Shown: positions 50,772 through 62,252, numbered from the stretch's first letter. The stretch: 64,000 nucleotides of DNA from Bog-756 sp963756515 (GCA_963756515.1 CAVWNV010000003.1:124001-188000), one strand, 5' to 3'. Notes: generated by a model not told the origin, from the sequence alone. Translations and numbers: made by a program.

Positions 50772-52129
50772 GCTGCGTCCGTCAGGAGGCGCCGCACGGC
50801 CAGGGCCAGGTCGGCGCGGTCGGCGCCACCCTCGGCCGCGGGGGACAGCAGCTCCTGCACCTCGTCGTCGGTCACCAGACTCCGGGCCCGGCCGGACAGG
50901 GCGGCCACGACGACCTTGTCCCGCCACCCGGGCAGTGAGGACAGGATCCTCATGGCCGCAGCCGACTCGCGCCGCTCCCCCACGCACTCGAACGGCTTGT
51001 CGGCATCGCTCATCAGTGCGGCGAACCCGTCGATCTGACCGGGGTCGTCGAACAGGTCCCTCCCGATGACGGCCGCCACCGCCCCCGGGTCCATGAACGG
51101 GGCCAACACCAATCCGACGAACCGGCACTTCGGACAGTCTCCGCACCAACCGTCGTCGGGTTGGGCCGAGCCGCGGAACACGGCGTTGCAGCTGCAGAAG
51201 GTGGCGTGGTACTCGGTGAGCCGCGAGAAGGCTCGGGCGATGGCCAGTTCGGAGTACGGCCGTAGGGCCGAGAAGTAGGTCAGTCCCGGATCGATGGAGG
51301 TGGTGATCAGGTCCTGCAGGAGTCGCTCGAACTCCAGGCTCTTCGAGTACTGGTGGTTGACCGGGACCCCGTCGACCTCCAGTGTCTCCTCGCTGGCCGA
51401 CCGCTCCACCGCCATGGCGATGGTGTCGTAGCCGTAGAGGAAACTGCCCACCACGGCGATGAGGGAGACGATGCCCGTGATGGGCACGTGGCCGTTGAGC
51501 CCACCGGTCGCGTTCAGCTCCGCCAGCTGCGGGGAGAGCCGGCGCCGGACGACCAGCAGTTCGAGGCCGGACTGGCGGGCCAGCTGGACCACCAGGGGGT
51601 GGGGATTGACCGCGAACAGCCGCGGCTCGAACGGCTTGGACGCCTCGATGAGGACCATGGAGTCCTTGCCCCCGCCGATCGGGACCAGCAGTCCGCCGGG
51701 CCGGGCCGCGGCCGGTGGTGATGGCGGTGGGTGTCCGTCGCCGCCCGGCTCGATCCGGACCGGGAGGGGCACGGCCAGTCCGTTGGTGACGGCGAACTCG
51801 CGGAGCCCGTCGTCGTAGAGGTGTCGGTGGAACTCCTGTTCGGAAGGGAGGAGCCCGCCCTGCTCGACGATCACCCGCCCGGGCGCGGCCGTCTTGTAAT
51901 AGCTCGTCCCGGCGGCGATGTGGAGATGGAGGACGGCCCGCTCCAGTCCGGGGCCCGTGACGCCGGCGTCATCGGCCGGCGGGGTTTCGAACGTGATGGT
52001 CTCGACGAACGAGTACCGATCGTCGAGCGCATAGCCGAGCGACAGCGTCCTCGAGTCTTCGTCGAAGGTGCGATCCGTCACCCGGAAGGCTCCGATGGAG
52101 CCCGGGTGGAACCGGTTCGGGGCGCTCAT
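50768..52129 (-). CDS. murL: MurL-like UDP-MurNAc-L-Ala-L-Glu epimerase
   Basis: The 453-residue protein has the features I know of the MurL family: an N-terminal beta-rich part (FRVTDRTFDEDSRTLSLGYA), the nucleotide-binding loop LLVPIGGGKDSMVLIE near residue 140, a GHVPITGIVSLIAVVG helix, and a Cys cluster CSCNAVFRGS and WCGDCPKCRFVGLVLAPF. MurL uses ATP to invert the terminal L-Glu of UDP-MurNAc-L-Ala-L-Glu. The coupled MurD-type ligase downstream strongly supports the call. ATG 52129 gives MSAPNRFHPGSIGAFRVTD and lies 9 bases behind TACGCT. No glutamate racemase gene is seen in the window. Confidence 0.85.
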   Translation of the reverse strand: MSAPNRFHPGSIGAFRVTDRTFDEDSRTLSLGYALDDRYSFVETITFETPPADDAGVTGPGLERAVLHLHIAAGTSYYKTAAPGRVIVEQGGLLPSEQEFHRHLYDDGLREFAVTNGLAVPLPVRIEPGGDGHPPPSPPAAARPGGLLVPIGGGKDSMVLIEASKPFEPRLFAVNPHPLVVQLARQSGLELLVVRRRLSPQLAELNATGGLNGHVPITGIVSLIAVVGSFLYGYDTIAMAVERSASEETLEVDGVPVNHQYSKSLEFERLLQDLITTSIDPGLTYFSALRPYSELAIARAFSRLTEYHATFCSCNAVFRGSAQPDDGWCGDCPKCRFVGLVLAPFMDPGAVAAVIGRDLFDDPGQIDGFAALMSDADKPFECVGERRESAAAMRILSSLPGWRDKVVVAALSGRARSLVTDDEVQELLSPAAEGGADRADLALAVRRLLTDAA

Positions 52130-52144
52130 GACGGGCCAAGCGTA
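52127..52144 (-). promoter_or_regulatory. TANNNT box near the murL start
   Basis: On the minus strand TACGCT (52144-52139) is 9 bases before ATG 52129. It sits right after the phosphatase stop and could drive murL and the genes behind it separately. Confidence 0.4.
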
Positions 52145-52148
52145 CCGG

Positions 52149-52640
52149 TCAGGCGTCTCCGGTCGGCCCCTCGCCGTCGGTCGGCACCCGCCGGATGTGT
52201 TCCACGATGGACAGGGAGGGTCCTTTGGAGTGGACGACCCAGACCTCTCCCTTCTGCAGGCGCAGCCGCTTCCGATCGGCCGGCGTGGCATCGGGAGCCA
52301 GGACGTCGAGCATGTCGGCGGCCACGTCCCCATGGGTGCACAGGATGGCCGACTCGCCCGCCATGGTGGCCAGCAGTCGGACGGCGTCGGCGCTGTGGCC
52401 CTCGGCCAGTTCGTCGACCGACTCCACCGCCAGGCCCAGTGTCTCGGCCACCGGTTGGACGGTGGCGCAGCACCGGACGAACGGGCTGGACAGGATCCGC
52501 CGCGGTCGGTAGCGAGCGAGCAGAGGAGCCAGCTGGCGGGCCCGGGCCACTCCCCGCGGTGAGAGGGGCCGCAACCGATCGTCGCCGCGGTACGCACTCC
52601 GTCGTCCGGCGTTGGCGTGGCGGACGACCAGCAGGGGCAT
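52149..52640 (-). CDS. Histidine phosphatase superfamily protein (SixA-like)
   Basis: The 163-residue protein has the phosphatase motif LLVVRHANAG with the catalytic His of RHG-type (RHA here), LSPRGVARARQLAPLLA, ILSSPFVRCCATVQPVAE and LCTHGDVAADMLDVL with the second His. The size fits SixA/phosphohistidine phosphatases. It may dephosphorylate a small molecule or protein phosphohistidine. ATG 52640 gives the usual short N-terminus; GTG 52646 is possible. It lies 19 bases upstream of murL on the same strand, but any functional link is unknown. Confidence 0.88.
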   Translation of the reverse strand: MPLLVVRHANAGRRSAYRGDDRLRPLSPRGVARARQLAPLLARYRPRRILSSPFVRCCATVQPVAETLGLAVESVDELAEGHSADAVRLLATMAGESAILCTHGDVAADMLDVLAPDATPADRKRLRLQKGEVWVVHSKGPSLSIVEHIRRVPTDGEGPTGDA

Positions 52641-52700
52641 GACCACGATGGTGCCATGGCTGCCGGCCCGGGAGGATGATGCCCCGCCGGTCCCCGGGGC

Positions 52701-53207
52701 TCAGGGTGCTGTTCCGGGGACCTCGATGCCGGGTTCGGTCGGGAGGGGGAAGGTGTCGAGATCGTGGGCCCGGCGGGCCAGCGAGTGATACCTCCGCTCG
52801 GCGAACCACCATCGACCGGACCGGAACGAGTAACGGTCGTGGTAGAGCCCGTAGACGGTGGTCCACCGTCCGCCGTCCCGGTCTTGGCGCACCTCGCTCA
52901 TGAACATGCGGCCCACTGCCGTTCCGGTGTCGGGCCCGTCGGGGAAGGCGATGTGGGCGTTGAGGATCACGAACTCGAAGAACTCGAACCTCTCGATCGA
53001 GCTCCCGATGAACTGGCCCAGCGCCTGGCCTCCGGTCAGGCCGAGCGGAGTACCGGATCGGAGATCGAGCACGACGTCGGCATCGGACAGGAAGAGATGC
53101 TCCAGCTCGGGCCAGGCCCGACGGTTGACCACGTCGGCGTAGGCGTGCTGGAGGTGGCGTACCCCGGTCTCGTGGACAGCCTGGTGGAGGAGCGCGTCGT
53201 CGATCAC
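52701..53207 (-). CDS. SnoaL-like / NTF2-fold protein
   Basis: The 168-residue protein has the NTF2-like fold of SnoaL and steroid-isomerase relatives: LLHQAVHETGVRHLQHAYAD, ELEHLFLSDADVVLDL, FVILNAHIAF and a strand RWWFAERRYHSLARR. The Tyr-Ala-Asp in the first helix and the later His agree with SnoaL-like enzymes. Possible roles are a dehydratase, isomerase or a non-catalytic binder. GTG 53207 lies 7 bases behind TAGCGT, which sets the start. It is located between the phosphatase and the MacAB-like operon. Confidence 0.85.
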   Translation of the reverse strand: MIDDALLHQAVHETGVRHLQHAYADVVNRRAWPELEHLFLSDADVVLDLRSGTPLGLTGGQALGQFIGSSIERFEFFEFVILNAHIAFPDGPDTGTAVGRMFMSEVRQDRDGGRWTTVYGLYHDRYSFRSGRWWFAERRYHSLARRAHDLDTFPLPTEPGIEVPGTAP

Positions 53208-53220
53208 CGGCCGAACGCTA
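53205..53220 (-). promoter_or_regulatory. TANNNT box giving a probable leaderless start
   Basis: On the minus strand TAGCGT (53220-53215) is followed by 7 bases and GTG 53207. The same hexamer stands before the Gfo/Idh gene at 19625. Confidence 0.5.
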
Positions 53221-53243
53221 CTGGCGCCGGTGGGCGCCCGGCC

Positions 53244-54995
53244 TCAACCCCCGAACCCACCGCCCCCGAACGCACCGCCGCCGAAGCCGCCGCCACCGAA
53301 CGTACGGCCCCCGGTGAGCCCCCCCAGCCCGGCCCGGGTGGTGTCGGTGGCGGTACTGGGGAGCGGCTCGTCGAGCGTGGCCAACGAGACGGACTCGCCC
53401 TTGGTCAGTCCCGCGGTGATCTGGGTGAGCACGTCGCCAACGGTACCCAGGGTCACCCGAACGGGCGTGGGCGTGGTCCCGTTCTTCAACACGGTCACCA
53501 GATGGATCGTCCCCTCGGTCCGGACGGCGGAGGAAGGTACCGTCATCACTCCCACCGACGTCTGGGTGACGATCGCCACGTCGGCGTCGGCACCGGAGAG
53601 ATGACCGAGACCGGCCGCGTTCAACGAGATGGTCACCGGATAGGTGGTGGTCGACGTCCCGGTCGTGGCCAGGACCCCGACGGACGAGACGTGACCCGTG
53701 ACGACCGAGTTGGTGGCGTCTGGGGTGACCTCGGCCCGCTGGCCGACGGCCACCTTGCCGATGTCGGCGACGGGCACCTCGGTGGTGAGATCGTAGGAGG
53801 AGCCGGCGCCCACGATCACGACCTGCGCCGGCGTCGTGCTGGAGCCGGCGGTGACCGATTCGCCGTCGACGAGGGAGACCGAGGCCACGGTCCCACCGAT
53901 GGCACTGACCAGGTTGGCCCCGGCCAGTGCCTGTTCGGCATCGTCCAGTGAGGCCTGGGCGGTGTCGATGGAGGCCTGGTCCACGGCCAGTTGCTGAGCC
54001 GTGGCCGGCTTGGACGACTGGCCGCCTCCGGTGCCGGTCGAACCGGGGGTGGTCGTCGCCGCGGTCAGGACGATGGCGGGCTTACCGGTGCCGGTGATGT
54101 CGGCGCTGGTGGAGGCCGAGGCCGCTTCGACCCGGCCTGTCTCCGACGACACTCCACCGGAGGAGGACTCGAGGGCGGCGGTCAGGGCGCTCTCGTCCTG
54201 GGCCACCTTCTTGATGTCGTCCGCCACCTGGGTCTGAGCCGTGGAGGCCTGGTTGAGAGCTTCGGCGCACGTGGTGGGCTCACCCGAGGCTCCGGTGGTC
54301 GGGGTGGTGGTCGACGTGGTCGACGACTCGCACAGCGAACTGGCCTGCTGGAGACTGGCGCTCAGCTGGGATGAGTCGGCGTCCTCCTGGCTCTGGTCGG
54401 TGGTCAGCGTGGCCTGGAGCTGGGTCACCTGCTGGCTGGTCCCGGCCAAAGACGACGAACCGCCCGATGGCACGGTGGTGGACGTGGTGGCGTGGGTCGA
54501 CGCCGCCGAGGACGAAGAGGACGACGTCGAGGTCTGGCTGGCCTCGGCACTGGCCAGGGTGGCCTGAGCCGTGGCCAGCGTGGCCTTGGCCGACACCACG
54601 GCGGCGTTCAGGGAGGCGACGTCCAAGGAGGCCAGGGTCTGGCCGGCGGTCACTGACTGGCCGACCGACACGTCGACGGTGCTCACCGTGCCCGAGACCG
54701 AGAAGTTGAGATTGGCCTGGTTGACGGGCGTGATGGTCCCCACCGAATCGAGGGTCGCCTCCACCGTTCCCGTGCCCACGGTGGTGACGCGGTAGGTCGA
54801 CGACGATCCGCGGGTGAGGAGCCAGGCCACGAGGGCCGCCGCCACCACGATGGCCACCACGCCCAGACGGAGCAGCGAGAACCGGCCGGGCCCGGTGCGA
54901 GTCCTCCCGTCCGTGACCACGCCTAGGGGGGGGTTTCCGTCGGCGTCTCCGGACCGAGGTGTTTCGTCGCCCTCGGGCACGGCGGGGTCAAGCAC
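53244..54995 (-). CDS. MacA/HlyD-like adaptor protein, second copy, Gly-rich tail
   Basis: The 583-residue membrane-fusion protein has one N-terminal transmembrane helix (LGVVAIVVAAALVAWLL), a lipoyl-like segment GTITPVNQANLNFSVSGTV, a very long Ser/Thr-rich coiled-coil-like hairpin, the second lipoyl half GGTVASVSLVDGESVTAG and beta-barrel parts (VGQRAEVTPDA). It ends in GGRTFGGGGFGGGAFGGGG. As the last gene of the operon it probably works with the MacB-like ATPase and permease. Start GTG 54995 overlaps the lipoprotein stop by 8 bases; GTG 55052 or 54980 are possible. The large hairpin insert is unusual. Confidence 0.85.
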   Translation of the reverse strand: MLDPAVPEGDETPRSGDADGNPPLGVVTDGRTRTGPGRFSLLRLGVVAIVVAAALVAWLLTRGSSSTYRVTTVGTGTVEATLDSVGTITPVNQANLNFSVSGTVSTVDVSVGQSVTAGQTLASLDVASLNAAVVSAKATLATAQATLASAEASQTSTSSSSSSAASTHATTSTTVPSGGSSSLAGTSQQVTQLQATLTTDQSQEDADSSQLSASLQQASSLCESSTTSTTTPTTGASGEPTTCAEALNQASTAQTQVADDIKKVAQDESALTAALESSSGGVSSETGRVEAASASTSADITGTGKPAIVLTAATTTPGSTGTGGGQSSKPATAQQLAVDQASIDTAQASLDDAEQALAGANLVSAIGGTVASVSLVDGESVTAGSSTTPAQVVIVGAGSSYDLTTEVPVADIGKVAVGQRAEVTPDATNSVVTGHVSSVGVLATTGTSTTTYPVTISLNAAGLGHLSGADADVAIVTQTSVGVMTVPSSAVRTEGTIHLVTVLKNGTTPTPVRVTLGTVGDVLTQITAGLTKGESVSLATLDEPLPSTATDTTRAGLGGLTGGRTFGGGGFGGGAFGGGGFGG

Positions 54996-55923
54996 CGCTG
55001 GCGGCCCCCCCGGCCGGTCCGCCCGCGCCTCCGAATCCGCCGCGGAAGCCACCGAAGCCGCTGGTGCAGCCGTTGGCCCCGGGCGTGGAGATGGTGATGG
55101 ACCGGGCCGTCACCGCGCCGGTGGTGTCGGCGGTACCGACCGCGGTGGCGCACTTGCCTACGACCAGATCGGATGCCGCCGCCGTCGTGCGCTGGGTGTA
55201 GGTCGTGGACGAGGTCAGCGTGACCGCCACGCTGGAGGTTTTCTTCGTCTGCAGGTCGGTCTCACTGACGGACACGGTCGACCCGTTGACTGCGGTCACC
55301 GAGCCCGACGCCGCCCCGAACCCGCCGGCGGCGCCACGGAATCCGCGCCCCCCGGCCGGGCGCTGGCCCGATCCTCCACCGGGGAACTCACCGCCGGCGG
55401 GACGCGCACCACCGGTACCACCCCGGCCGAAGCCGCCCGCGCCACCGAATCCGCCGGTGCACGATCCCGAGGTGGGTTGGGTGATGGTGACGGTCGTGGC
55501 AGTGATCGGCTCACCGAAGGCCTGCTTGCTCGACGACGATGTCGGCTTGCCGAAGGCCGAGATGCAGGAGCCGACGGTGACATCGGCAGCAGTGGCGGCC
55601 ACCGTCTGTTCGAACGCAGTGGCCGATGTGTAGCTGACGGTGGTCTGTCCGGTGGTGGCATTCTGGACCTCGAGCGACGTCCCGTTGATGGCCGCGATCG
55701 TGCCCGAGGTGCCCGGGAACTGCCGCGTCCCGCCGGCACCACCCCGGCTGGCCGCGGCCGACGAGGCAGCGGTGGACGTGGTGGTCGAGGCCGACGACGA
55801 TCCGCAGGCGGCCAGGGCCACGGCGGCCACGCCGAGGGCGGCCAGGGCCAGCGTGCGTCGGGGCGACAACCGGGTGGGCCCGACTCGGGGTGCCGGGGTC
55901 GTGGACTTGGGTGTGTTGGTCAT
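54988..55923 (-). CDS. DUF5666-type lipoprotein with Gly-rich regions
   Basis: The 311-residue protein has a lipoprotein signal: charged start, hydrophobic ALAALGVAAVALAACGSS with the lipobox Cys, then a Ser/Thr-rich linker. Two similar beta domains follow, starting FPGTSGTIAAINGTSLEVQN and GAASGSVTAVNGSTVSVSE, each with a TTVSYTSATAF or TSSTTYTQRTTA strand and a Cys-containing loop (VGSCISAFG, VGKCATAVG), as in DUF5666 proteins. Gly-rich stretches separate and end the domains. ATG 55923 follows AAGGACC. It lies between permease and adaptor genes, so it may be an outer-face part of the transporter. Confidence 0.82.
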   Translation of the reverse strand: MTNTPKSTTPAPRVGPTRLSPRRTLALAALGVAAVALAACGSSSASTTTSTAASSAAASRGGAGGTRQFPGTSGTIAAINGTSLEVQNATTGQTTVSYTSATAFEQTVAATAADVTVGSCISAFGKPTSSSSKQAFGEPITATTVTITQPTSGSCTGGFGGAGGFGRGGTGGARPAGGEFPGGGSGQRPAGGRGFRGAAGGFGAASGSVTAVNGSTVSVSETDLQTKKTSSVAVTLTSSTTYTQRTTAAASDLVVGKCATAVGTADTTGAVTARSITISTPGANGCTSGFGGFRGGFGGAGGPAGGAASGA

Positions 55924-55970
55924 GGTCCTTCCTTGGATGTTTATGGATCGAGGGTGTTGACGGGGACGGT

Positions 55971-57217
55971 TCATTCGCTGCGGAGGGCGTCGATGGGAGG
56001 CAGCTTGGCGGCCCGGCCGGCCGGATAGACGCCGAAGGCCACCCCGATGCCCACGGCGATGACGATGGCTCCGGCGGTGGCCGCGGCCGAGATGGTGATG
56101 GGGTCGGAGATGAAATGAGGGAGGATCCAGGCGCCGAGGAGCCCGAGGGCCACACCCAGGATCCCTCCGACCAGACCGAGGACCGACGCCTCCACCAGGA
56201 ACTGGCGGCGGATGACCCGCGGCGTGGCCCCGAGCGCCTTGCGGAGGCCGATCTCGCGGATCCGTTCGGTCACGGACACCAACATGATGTTCATCACCCC
56301 GATGCCGCCGACCAGCAGTGAGATGCCGGCGATGCCACCCAGGAGGACCGTCAGGGTCTTGTCCACGGATGTCGCCGTGCTGACCAGGGAGGTTTCCGGG
56401 GTGATGGTGTAGTCGGCATCGGCGGGGGTGGTGATGGTGTGCAGGCTGAGGAGCTCGGCGTTGGCCTCCTGGTAGGCGGCCGACAGCGTAGACGCCGAGG
56501 TGGCCTGTACGAGGATCTCCCCGACGGTGTTGCGGGTCGTCCCCCCGAACAGCTGGGTGGCGGCCGTGGTGATGGGCACGATGGCCTGGTCGTCCTGGTC
56601 GGCGGTGGTCGGCGAACTCGAGCCTCCCGACGAACCCACCGTGTTCAGGATCCCGATGACGGACATGGGCAACCCGTTGATGGTGACGGACTGGCCAATG
56701 GCGTCGCGCCGACCGAACAGCTCCTCCGCCGTCGTCGATCCCAGCACCACCACATCGGCCCGCGTGCTGAGATCGTGTCCGGCGATGAACCGGCCCTCGG
56801 TCATCGAGCGGCCGCGCACCGTCAACCACGAGGGTTCCGTTCCCACCACGGTGGTGGTCCAGTTGGTCGTCCCCGCCACCAGGCTCTCCGACTCCGAGGT
56901 GGTCGGGGCCACGGCGGAAACGTCGGGGGCCACGGTCTTCGACGACAGGGCGGTGGCATCACCGACCGTGAGCGTGGAGGCCGAACCGAACCCTCCCCGG
57001 ATGCCCGAGCTCGAGGTGGTGCTGCCCGGCGAGATGGTGAGGAGATTGGAGCCGAGGGCGGTGATCTCGGAGCTGACCTGTTGCTGGGCTCCCTCGCCCA
57101 GGCCGACGGTCAGGATCACGGCCGCGATCCCGATCATGATGCCGAGTACGGTCAGGCCCGACCGCATCCGGCGCGAGACCACCGCCTCGAGGGCGGTGCG
57201 GAAGGTCTCGACGAGGT

Positions 57218-57221
<4 letters not shown>
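55971..57221 (-). CDS. MacB/FtsX-type ABC permease
   Basis: The 416-residue permease has a first helix (RSGLTVLGIMIGIAAVILTVG), a large extracytoplasmic domain (residues about 45 to 285, MacB_PCD type with VVLGSTTAEELFG and TINGLPMSVIGIL), then three helices including LLVGGIGVMNIMLVSVTERIREIG, the FtsX core. It ends PIDALRSE, a common MacB ending. ATG 57221 overlaps the ATPase stop (ATGA). With the ATPase and adaptors it should form a mechanotransmission-type ABC system for export or for cell-surface signalling; substrate is unknown. Confidence 0.92.
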
Positions 57222-58044
<823 letters not shown>

Positions 58045-58048
<4 letters not shown>

Positions 58049-59331
58049 CCGCCGAACCCGCCTCCGCCGAAGCCACCGCCGCCCCCGCCGAAGCCACCGC
58101 CGCCTCCGCCGAAGCCACCGCCGCCGAAGACCCCGGTCCGGCCCGTTCCCGACCCGAGGCCGCCGTGGAAGGTGATCTCGGTCACGTAGATCTTGTCCCC
58201 CACGGCCAGCCCACTGGTCACCTGGGTATCCCCACCCGACGCGGCGCCGATGCCCACCACGCGGCTGACCTTCGTCCCGTTGGAGTCCAGCGTGACGGTG
58301 GTGTCGTTGCCGCTGTAGTGGATGGCAGCGGTGGGTACCACCACCACGTCCTGCAGCTCCTCGGTGACGATCGACATGGTGGCGCTCGAGCCGCCGTAGA
58401 GCCCGCTCGGGCTGCCGGTCACGTCGACGACCACCGGGAATGTCGACACCCCGGACGACGTCGAGGCCAACAGGCCGATGGAGCCCACCGTGCCGTACAC
58501 CGGTGTGGTCGAGCCGGACACGGTGATGGTGGCCTGGTCTCCCACCTTGAGCTGGCTGACCTGGGTGCTGTCCACGGTGCCGTTGACGATGTACGAACCG
58601 GTCGAGACCACGGTGATCTGGGCGGTCGATGAGCCGGTGCTGGACGAGGACGAGGACGAGTTGCTGCCCGCCGATCCGGTCGACGAACTGGCGGCGCCCG
58701 CGAACGAGCTCGCCCCCGACGATCCGGTGGAGGTCGACGCGGTGGCGCCGCTCGACCCCGAGGACGAACTCGAGCCCGACACCTGCTGGCCCACGGTCAG
58801 ATTGACGGCGGCCACCGTGCCGTCGATGGTCGACGTCAACGTGGCGTCGGCCAGGGAGGTCTGGGCGCTGGCCACCTGGGTCTGGGCCGAGTCCACGCTG
58901 GCCTGGTCCGATGCGATCTGGGCCGACGAGGCTCCGTCGGCCTGGTCCGAAGACAGCTGGGCCTGATCGTTGGCCAGGTCGGCCTGGGCCTGGGCCAGTG
59001 CCGCGGTGAGCGACGTGTCGTCGATCGTGGCCAGCGCCTGTCCTTCGGTCACGGTCTGGCCCACGGTGACGTCCACCGCCGTGACCCGGCCGGACACGCC
59101 GAAGTTGAGGCCGGCCTGGTTGGCCGGCTCGACGGTGCCCGAGGAGGACACCGTCTGGCTGATGGTCCCGGTCGAGACGGTCTGTACCGTCGTCGTCGAG
59201 GTGATGAGCGGTGAGGCGCTCGAGCTGGTGGTGGCCAACCAGATGCCGACACCGGCACCCACGGCCACGATGACCGCAATGCCGACGATGGCACGCTTCT
59301 TCGTGAACCACCTGCTTCGTCTGGAATGCAC
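58045..59331 (-). CDS. MacA/HlyD-like adaptor protein, first copy, Gly-rich tail
   Basis: The 428-residue membrane-fusion protein has a positively charged start (SRRSRWFTKKRAIV), one transmembrane helix (GIAVIVAVGAGVGIWLA), lipoyl-like GTVEPANQAGLNFGVSG, a coiled-coil segment rich in Ala, Gln and Asp, the half TSTIDGTVAAVNLTVGQQV, and barrel parts (VGDQATITVSGS). It ends with FGGGGFGGGG repeats. A Ser-only loop of about 60 residues interrupts the lipoyl part. GTG 59331 follows GCGAGG and gives a sensible N-terminus. It is the first gene of the five-gene operon 53244-59331. Confidence 0.88.
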
Positions 59332-59638
59332 GTACGCCTCGCTTGCCGTCGGAACTCCGTTCGCCGTGAGACACACCGCAGCGCGCCGCCACCCCGATAC
59401 CGGCACGGGCTGGCTGCACCATCCAATCCACCCAACATTTACGCCAGACCACAGCCACCTGTGAGATTCCTGAGAACTCTTCGGGGACAAAACTCCAGCT
59501 CGCGGTGGGAAGGTCCAGTCGCCCCAATGTGGACCGCGGGCGCCCATTCGGGAGTCGGCCCCACGCCGGCCGGCCCGGACCTAGGGTCGGAGATCGACCA
59601 CCGGCGGGAACCGGTGGCACCACCGGAAGGAGGAAGCC
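59332..59638. other. Divergent control region between adaptor and aldo/keto reductase genes
   Basis: About 307 bases without a gene. The part at 59435-59500 is clearly less GC-rich and contains TTCCTGAGAA (near-palindrome) at 59467-59476 and two TGAGA copies 9 bases apart (59462-59466, 59471-59475). This would suit binding of a regulator for the MacAB-like operon, but no exact promoter pair is convincing. Confidence 0.4.
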
Positions 59639-60619
<981 letters not shown>

Positions 60620-60661
60620 TCGATCTCCGGTCGCGGCCGTGCCCGACCCGGGCGTCCGGGG

Positions 60662-62174
60662 TCAGGCGGCTGCGCCCACCGCCCGAACATCGTCGTGTGT
60701 GGTCGGTGGACACCGCCCGGACGGCGCGTGGGCACCTCCGCCCACGGCCGCGATCGCCGCGGCCAGCAGCGCCGCACCGGCCAGGACGAACAGGGTCCCC
60801 GAGAAGGCGGCGCGCACCACCGTCGGCACGACTCCGTCGCCTCCCAGGGCACCGAACACCGCCGCGGTCAGGGCCAGGCCCATGGCCGTGCCCAGCCCGC
60901 GGCTCATGTTGAGCAGCCCCGACGCCAGACCCGACTGCTCGGCCGGGACCGAGGCCATGATGCCGGAGTTGTTGGGGGACACGAACAGCCCGAAGCCGGC
61001 GCCGATGACCGCCATCAGGCCCAGGAAGACCATCGTGGTCGGACGCAGGACCCCCAACGCCACCAGTCCCGCGGCAGCCAGCCCGAGACCGCCGACCGAC
61101 GGGAGCCGGGGTCCGAGGGCATCGGCCAGTCGGCCCGCCCACGGTGCCACCAGGCCGAGGGTCAAGGGCATCACCATCAGCTCCATGCCGGTCCGCACCG
61201 AGCCGTAGCCGCCGGCCCGCTCGAGGTAGAAGGGCACCACCATCAGCAATCCGAACATGACGAGGAAAGCCAGGAGGGCGCTCGACACCCCGGTGGTGAA
61301 ACGCCTGGACCGGAACAGCCCGCCATCGATCATCGGCGCCCGGGTCCGACGCTCCCGGACCACGAAGGCCGCTCCCAGCACGGTGGCGGCTCCGAGCAGT
61401 GCCGCCATGGCCGGTGATGTCCACCCGAGTCGGTTGCCCTCCGAGACGGCGAACACCACCGCCGCCACAGCCGGGAAGAACAGGGCGAACCCGGGCCAGT
61501 CGAATCCCACCCGGACCTGGAGTTGGCGGCTCCGGGGGACGAACAGCACGGCGGCGAGCATGCCCGCCAGCCCGACGGGGACGTTCACGAGGAACAGCAA
61601 CCGCCAACCACCGACGGCGAGGAGGAGGCCGCCGACGGAGGGGCCGAGGGCCAGACCGAGGGCTTGGGCCGCGCCCTGGCACGCCCAGGGCCCTTCCGAG
61701 TCGGCGGCGCGGCACGGCCAGGGCGATGATGGCCACACTGTTGGCCTGCAGCATGGCGGCACCGACGGCCTGGAAGGCCCGGAAGCAGTCCAGGGCGACC
61801 AGGCTGTGGGCGGTGGCGCACAGCACCGAGCCGACCACGAAGATGGCGAAGCCGTAGATGTAGAGGAGCTTGCGACCGACCATGTCGGCGAACCGGCCGA
61901 CGGCCGCCACCGTGGCCACCAGGACCAGCAGGTAGCTCAGACCGACCCAGCTGACCGCACCCAAGCCGGCGTGGAACGACCGTTCGAGGGCCGGAAAGGC
62001 CAGGGTGACGATGCTGGCGTCCAACTGACCCATGAAGGCCCCGACGCAGACGGCGGCCACGGCCAAAAGGTAGCTCCGGGGCAGGTCCCTGACTGCCCTC
62101 GGTCGCCGCGGCTCGACGGTCAGCCGCTGCCACGAGATGGTCCTGGGTCGGTCGTCGAGGATCACGTCGGTCAT
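60662..62174 (-). pseudogene. MFS (EmrB/QacA-type) exporter with a single-base frameshift
   Basis: The gene encodes a drug-proton antiporter of the 14-helix family but is split by a frameshift. The first frame from ATG 62174 gives AAVCVGAFMGQLDASIVTLA, SYLLVLVATVAAVGRFAD, QANSVAIIALAVPRRRLGRA and then loses sense after LGV. The second frame resumes QGAAQALGLALGPSVGGLLL and runs with good helices to the stop at 60662. The junction shows one extra C (minus strand) at 61678-61679, where GTGC-CAGGGC would read correctly as GTG CAG GGC without it. Either it is a pseudogene or there is an error in the read. It is divergent from the LysR regulator, which probably controls it. Confidence 0.85.
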
Positions 62175-62204
62175 GGGCTAGGCCCAGTGTGGACGCCGGC
62201 AATC

Positions 62205-62227
62205 GAGAAGTCCAATAGATGCTTCTC
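62205..62227. promoter_or_regulatory. Inverted repeat, candidate LysR operator
   Basis: GAGAAG (62205-62210) and CTTCTC (62222-62227) are perfect inverted copies with an 11-base spacer, in the gap between the MFS and LysR genes. This layout suits a LysR dimer site. Confidence 0.5.
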
Positions 62228-62235
62228 ATGTTTTT

Positions 62236-62252
62236 GATAATATTATCTAATG
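62236..62252 (+). promoter_or_regulatory. AT palindrome and leaderless start of the LysR gene
   Basis: GATAATATTATC (62236-62247) is a perfect 12-base palindrome in an AT-rich patch. Within it TAATAT (62238-62243) is followed by 6 bases and ATG 62250, which is the spacing of a leaderless promoter. A regulator binding here would block its own promoter. Confidence 0.5.
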
